The notes beneath the pieces were generated by a model, which ran no database searches, had not been told where the DNA came from, and was given only the letters and a program-made list of their open reading frames with translations. The position numbers and the translations under genes are program-made. Shown one piece after another: positions 14,163-14,701 of a stretch of 14,701 bases of DNA. The stretch spans positions 1 through 14,701 of the forward strand of contig CAZYHR010000078.1 in assembly GCA_964647395.1 (NCBI GenBank), written 5' to 3'. Position 1 is the first letter of the stretch, and each line of letters starts with the position of its first letter. The stretch is from Phosphoribacter sp964647395 (GTDB lineage: Bacteria > Actinomycetota > Actinomycetes > Actinomycetales > Dermatophilaceae).

Positions 14163-14552
14163 TCAGGCCTCGACGGGCGCCGACGTCGCGTCGGCCTTGG
14201 CCTGCTCCAACTGCGCCCGGACATCGGCCATGTCCATGTCCTTGACCTGCTCGACGAGCCGCTCGAAGTCCGGCCCCCGCAGCGCGCCCGGCTGGGCGAA
14301 GACGAGGATGCCCTCGCGGAAGGCCATGATCGTCGGGATCGACGTGATCTGCAGGGCGGCGCCCAGGGCCTGCTCGGCGTCGGTGTCGACCTTGCCGAAG
14401 ACGATGTCGGGGTGCTTGTCCGAGGCGGCCTCGAAGACCGGCCCGAAGGCACGGCACGGGGCGCACCAGGTCGCCCAGAAGTCGACGAAGACGATGTCGT
14501 TGTCCAGGATGGTGCGCTCGAAGGTCGCGGCGGTCAGCTCGGTCGTTGCCAT
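14163..14552 (-). CDS. Thioredoxin
   Basis: This is a 129-residue thioredoxin, a cytoplasmic thiol-disulphide reductant with catalytic Cys30 and Cys33 in WCAPC and cis-Pro73 in TSIPTIMAF. It has the usual fold order (VFVDFWATWCAPC, FGKVDTDAEQALG, TIMAFREGILVFAQPGAL) plus an extra C-terminal tail of about 20 residues (DVRAQLEQAKADATSAPVEA). The ATG at 14552 is preferred to the upstream ATG at 14627, which adds an unconserved Pro-rich piece overlapping a promoter element. There is no ribosome binding site before 14552. A GGAAT-N18-GTT promoter places the RNA start at or next to this ATG, so the message is probably leaderless. It is followed by a YccF-family gene. Induction by thiol stress is inferred from the promoter match. 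Confidence 0.95.
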   Translation of the reverse strand: MATTELTAATFERTILDNDIVFVDFWATWCAPCRAFGPVFEAASDKHPDIVFGKVDTDAEQALGAALQITSIPTIMAFREGILVFAQPGALRGPDFERLVEQVKDMDMADVRAQLEQAKADATSAPVEA

Positions 14553-14569
14553 GCCCGGTCCAACCGGGC
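14553..14569 (-). other. Perfect inverted repeat abutting the thioredoxin start
   Basis: GCCCGGT and ACCGGGC form a perfect 7-bp inverted repeat with a 3-base centre, directly before the ATG and covering the -10 GTT of the promoter. It could be an operator. If transcription starts at the ATG, it is not in the RNA. It may also be chance in such GC-rich DNA. Confidence 0.35.
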
Positions 14570-14587
14570 CGCACGGGGGAGTATTCC
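14562..14587 (-). promoter_or_regulatory. SigR/SigH-type promoter of the thioredoxin gene
   Basis: On the minus strand, GGAAT (14587-14583) and GTT (14564-14562) are separated by exactly 18 bases, a full match to the SigR consensus GGAAT-N18-GTT. Thioredoxin genes are classic SigR/SigH targets. Only nine bases separate the GTT from the ATG, so the start point should fall at or beside the start codon. Confidence 0.75.
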
Positions 14588-14672
14588 GCGGGCTGACCCG
14601 CTCCACGGGCTGCCCAACGCCCGGCAAACGTTCCAGGCAACCGTTTTCAGGCTCTTCTTACTTGAGGTGGGG

Positions 14673-14701
14673 GTGGCTGAGCCCGCCGCCGACCAGGAGC
14701 A
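14673..14701 (+). CDS. Possible start of a divergent gene, cut by the window end
   Basis: GTG at 14673 opens MAEPAADQE and runs off the end, with a purine-rich GAGGTGGG (14664-14671) just before it. Orientation is divergent from the thioredoxin gene. Nine codons are too few to name a product. It is listed only because the start and ribosome site look plausible. Confidence 0.35.

Noticed and set aside
1..14701. CRISPR arrays, tRNA genes, rRNA genes or a replication origin
   Set aside because: No regularly spaced repeats, no other cloverleaf-like T-arm outside ssrA, and no rRNA or DnaA-box cluster were seen.

Overview
The window is very GC-rich with actinobacterial codon use. It carries the actinobacterial order prfB, ftsE, ftsX, smpB and ssrA, and its tmRNA tag (ANAKRTDFALAA) is of the kind found in Actinomycetota. 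I infer a member of that phylum, probably Micrococcales. The family or genus cannot be fixed from sequence alone.

Positions 1-9591 are a dense plus-strand block of core genes. It starts with the C-terminal end of release factor 2 (prfB), then a MarR-type regulator whose only near start codon is one base out of frame. Next come ftsE and ftsX (divisome ABC module), a secreted coiled-coil M23 peptidase that FtsEX probably controls, and smpB. After smpB lie a DUF2207 membrane protein, an MFS transporter and an MptB-like GT-C mannosyltransferase. Several junctions overlap by a few bases (TGATG, GTGA, TAGTG), so translation is probably coupled.

Positions 9592-10169 hold ssrA (tmRNA), the RNA partner of SmpB. 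Upstream is a GGAAC-N18-GTT element matching the SigR/SigH redox-stress promoter consensus, followed by a TTGACA -35-like box. A long hairpin just after the RNA looks like its terminator.

Positions about 10190-13500 are an accessory graveyard. It contains an IS256 transposase remnant with several frameshifts, fused to an IS3 remnant, then a less GC-rich two-gene cassette on the minus strand. The cassette is a 66-aa peptide with a perfect AGGAGG site, coupled through TGATG to a 146-aa protein; neither is recognised. A deleted transposase fragment and a frameshifted vapBC toxin-antitoxin pair follow. The frameshifts cluster here while the 9 kb of core genes read cleanly, so this looks like real decay rather than general sequencing error.

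Positions 13710-14552 return to core-like genes on the minus strand: a thioredoxin followed by a YccF-family membrane protein. The thioredoxin has a GGAAT-N18-GTT element so close to its ATG that the mRNA is probably leaderless. With the ssrA element, this suggests that thioredoxin and trans-translation share a thiol-stress regulon. A possible plus-strand gene begins at 14673 and runs off the end.
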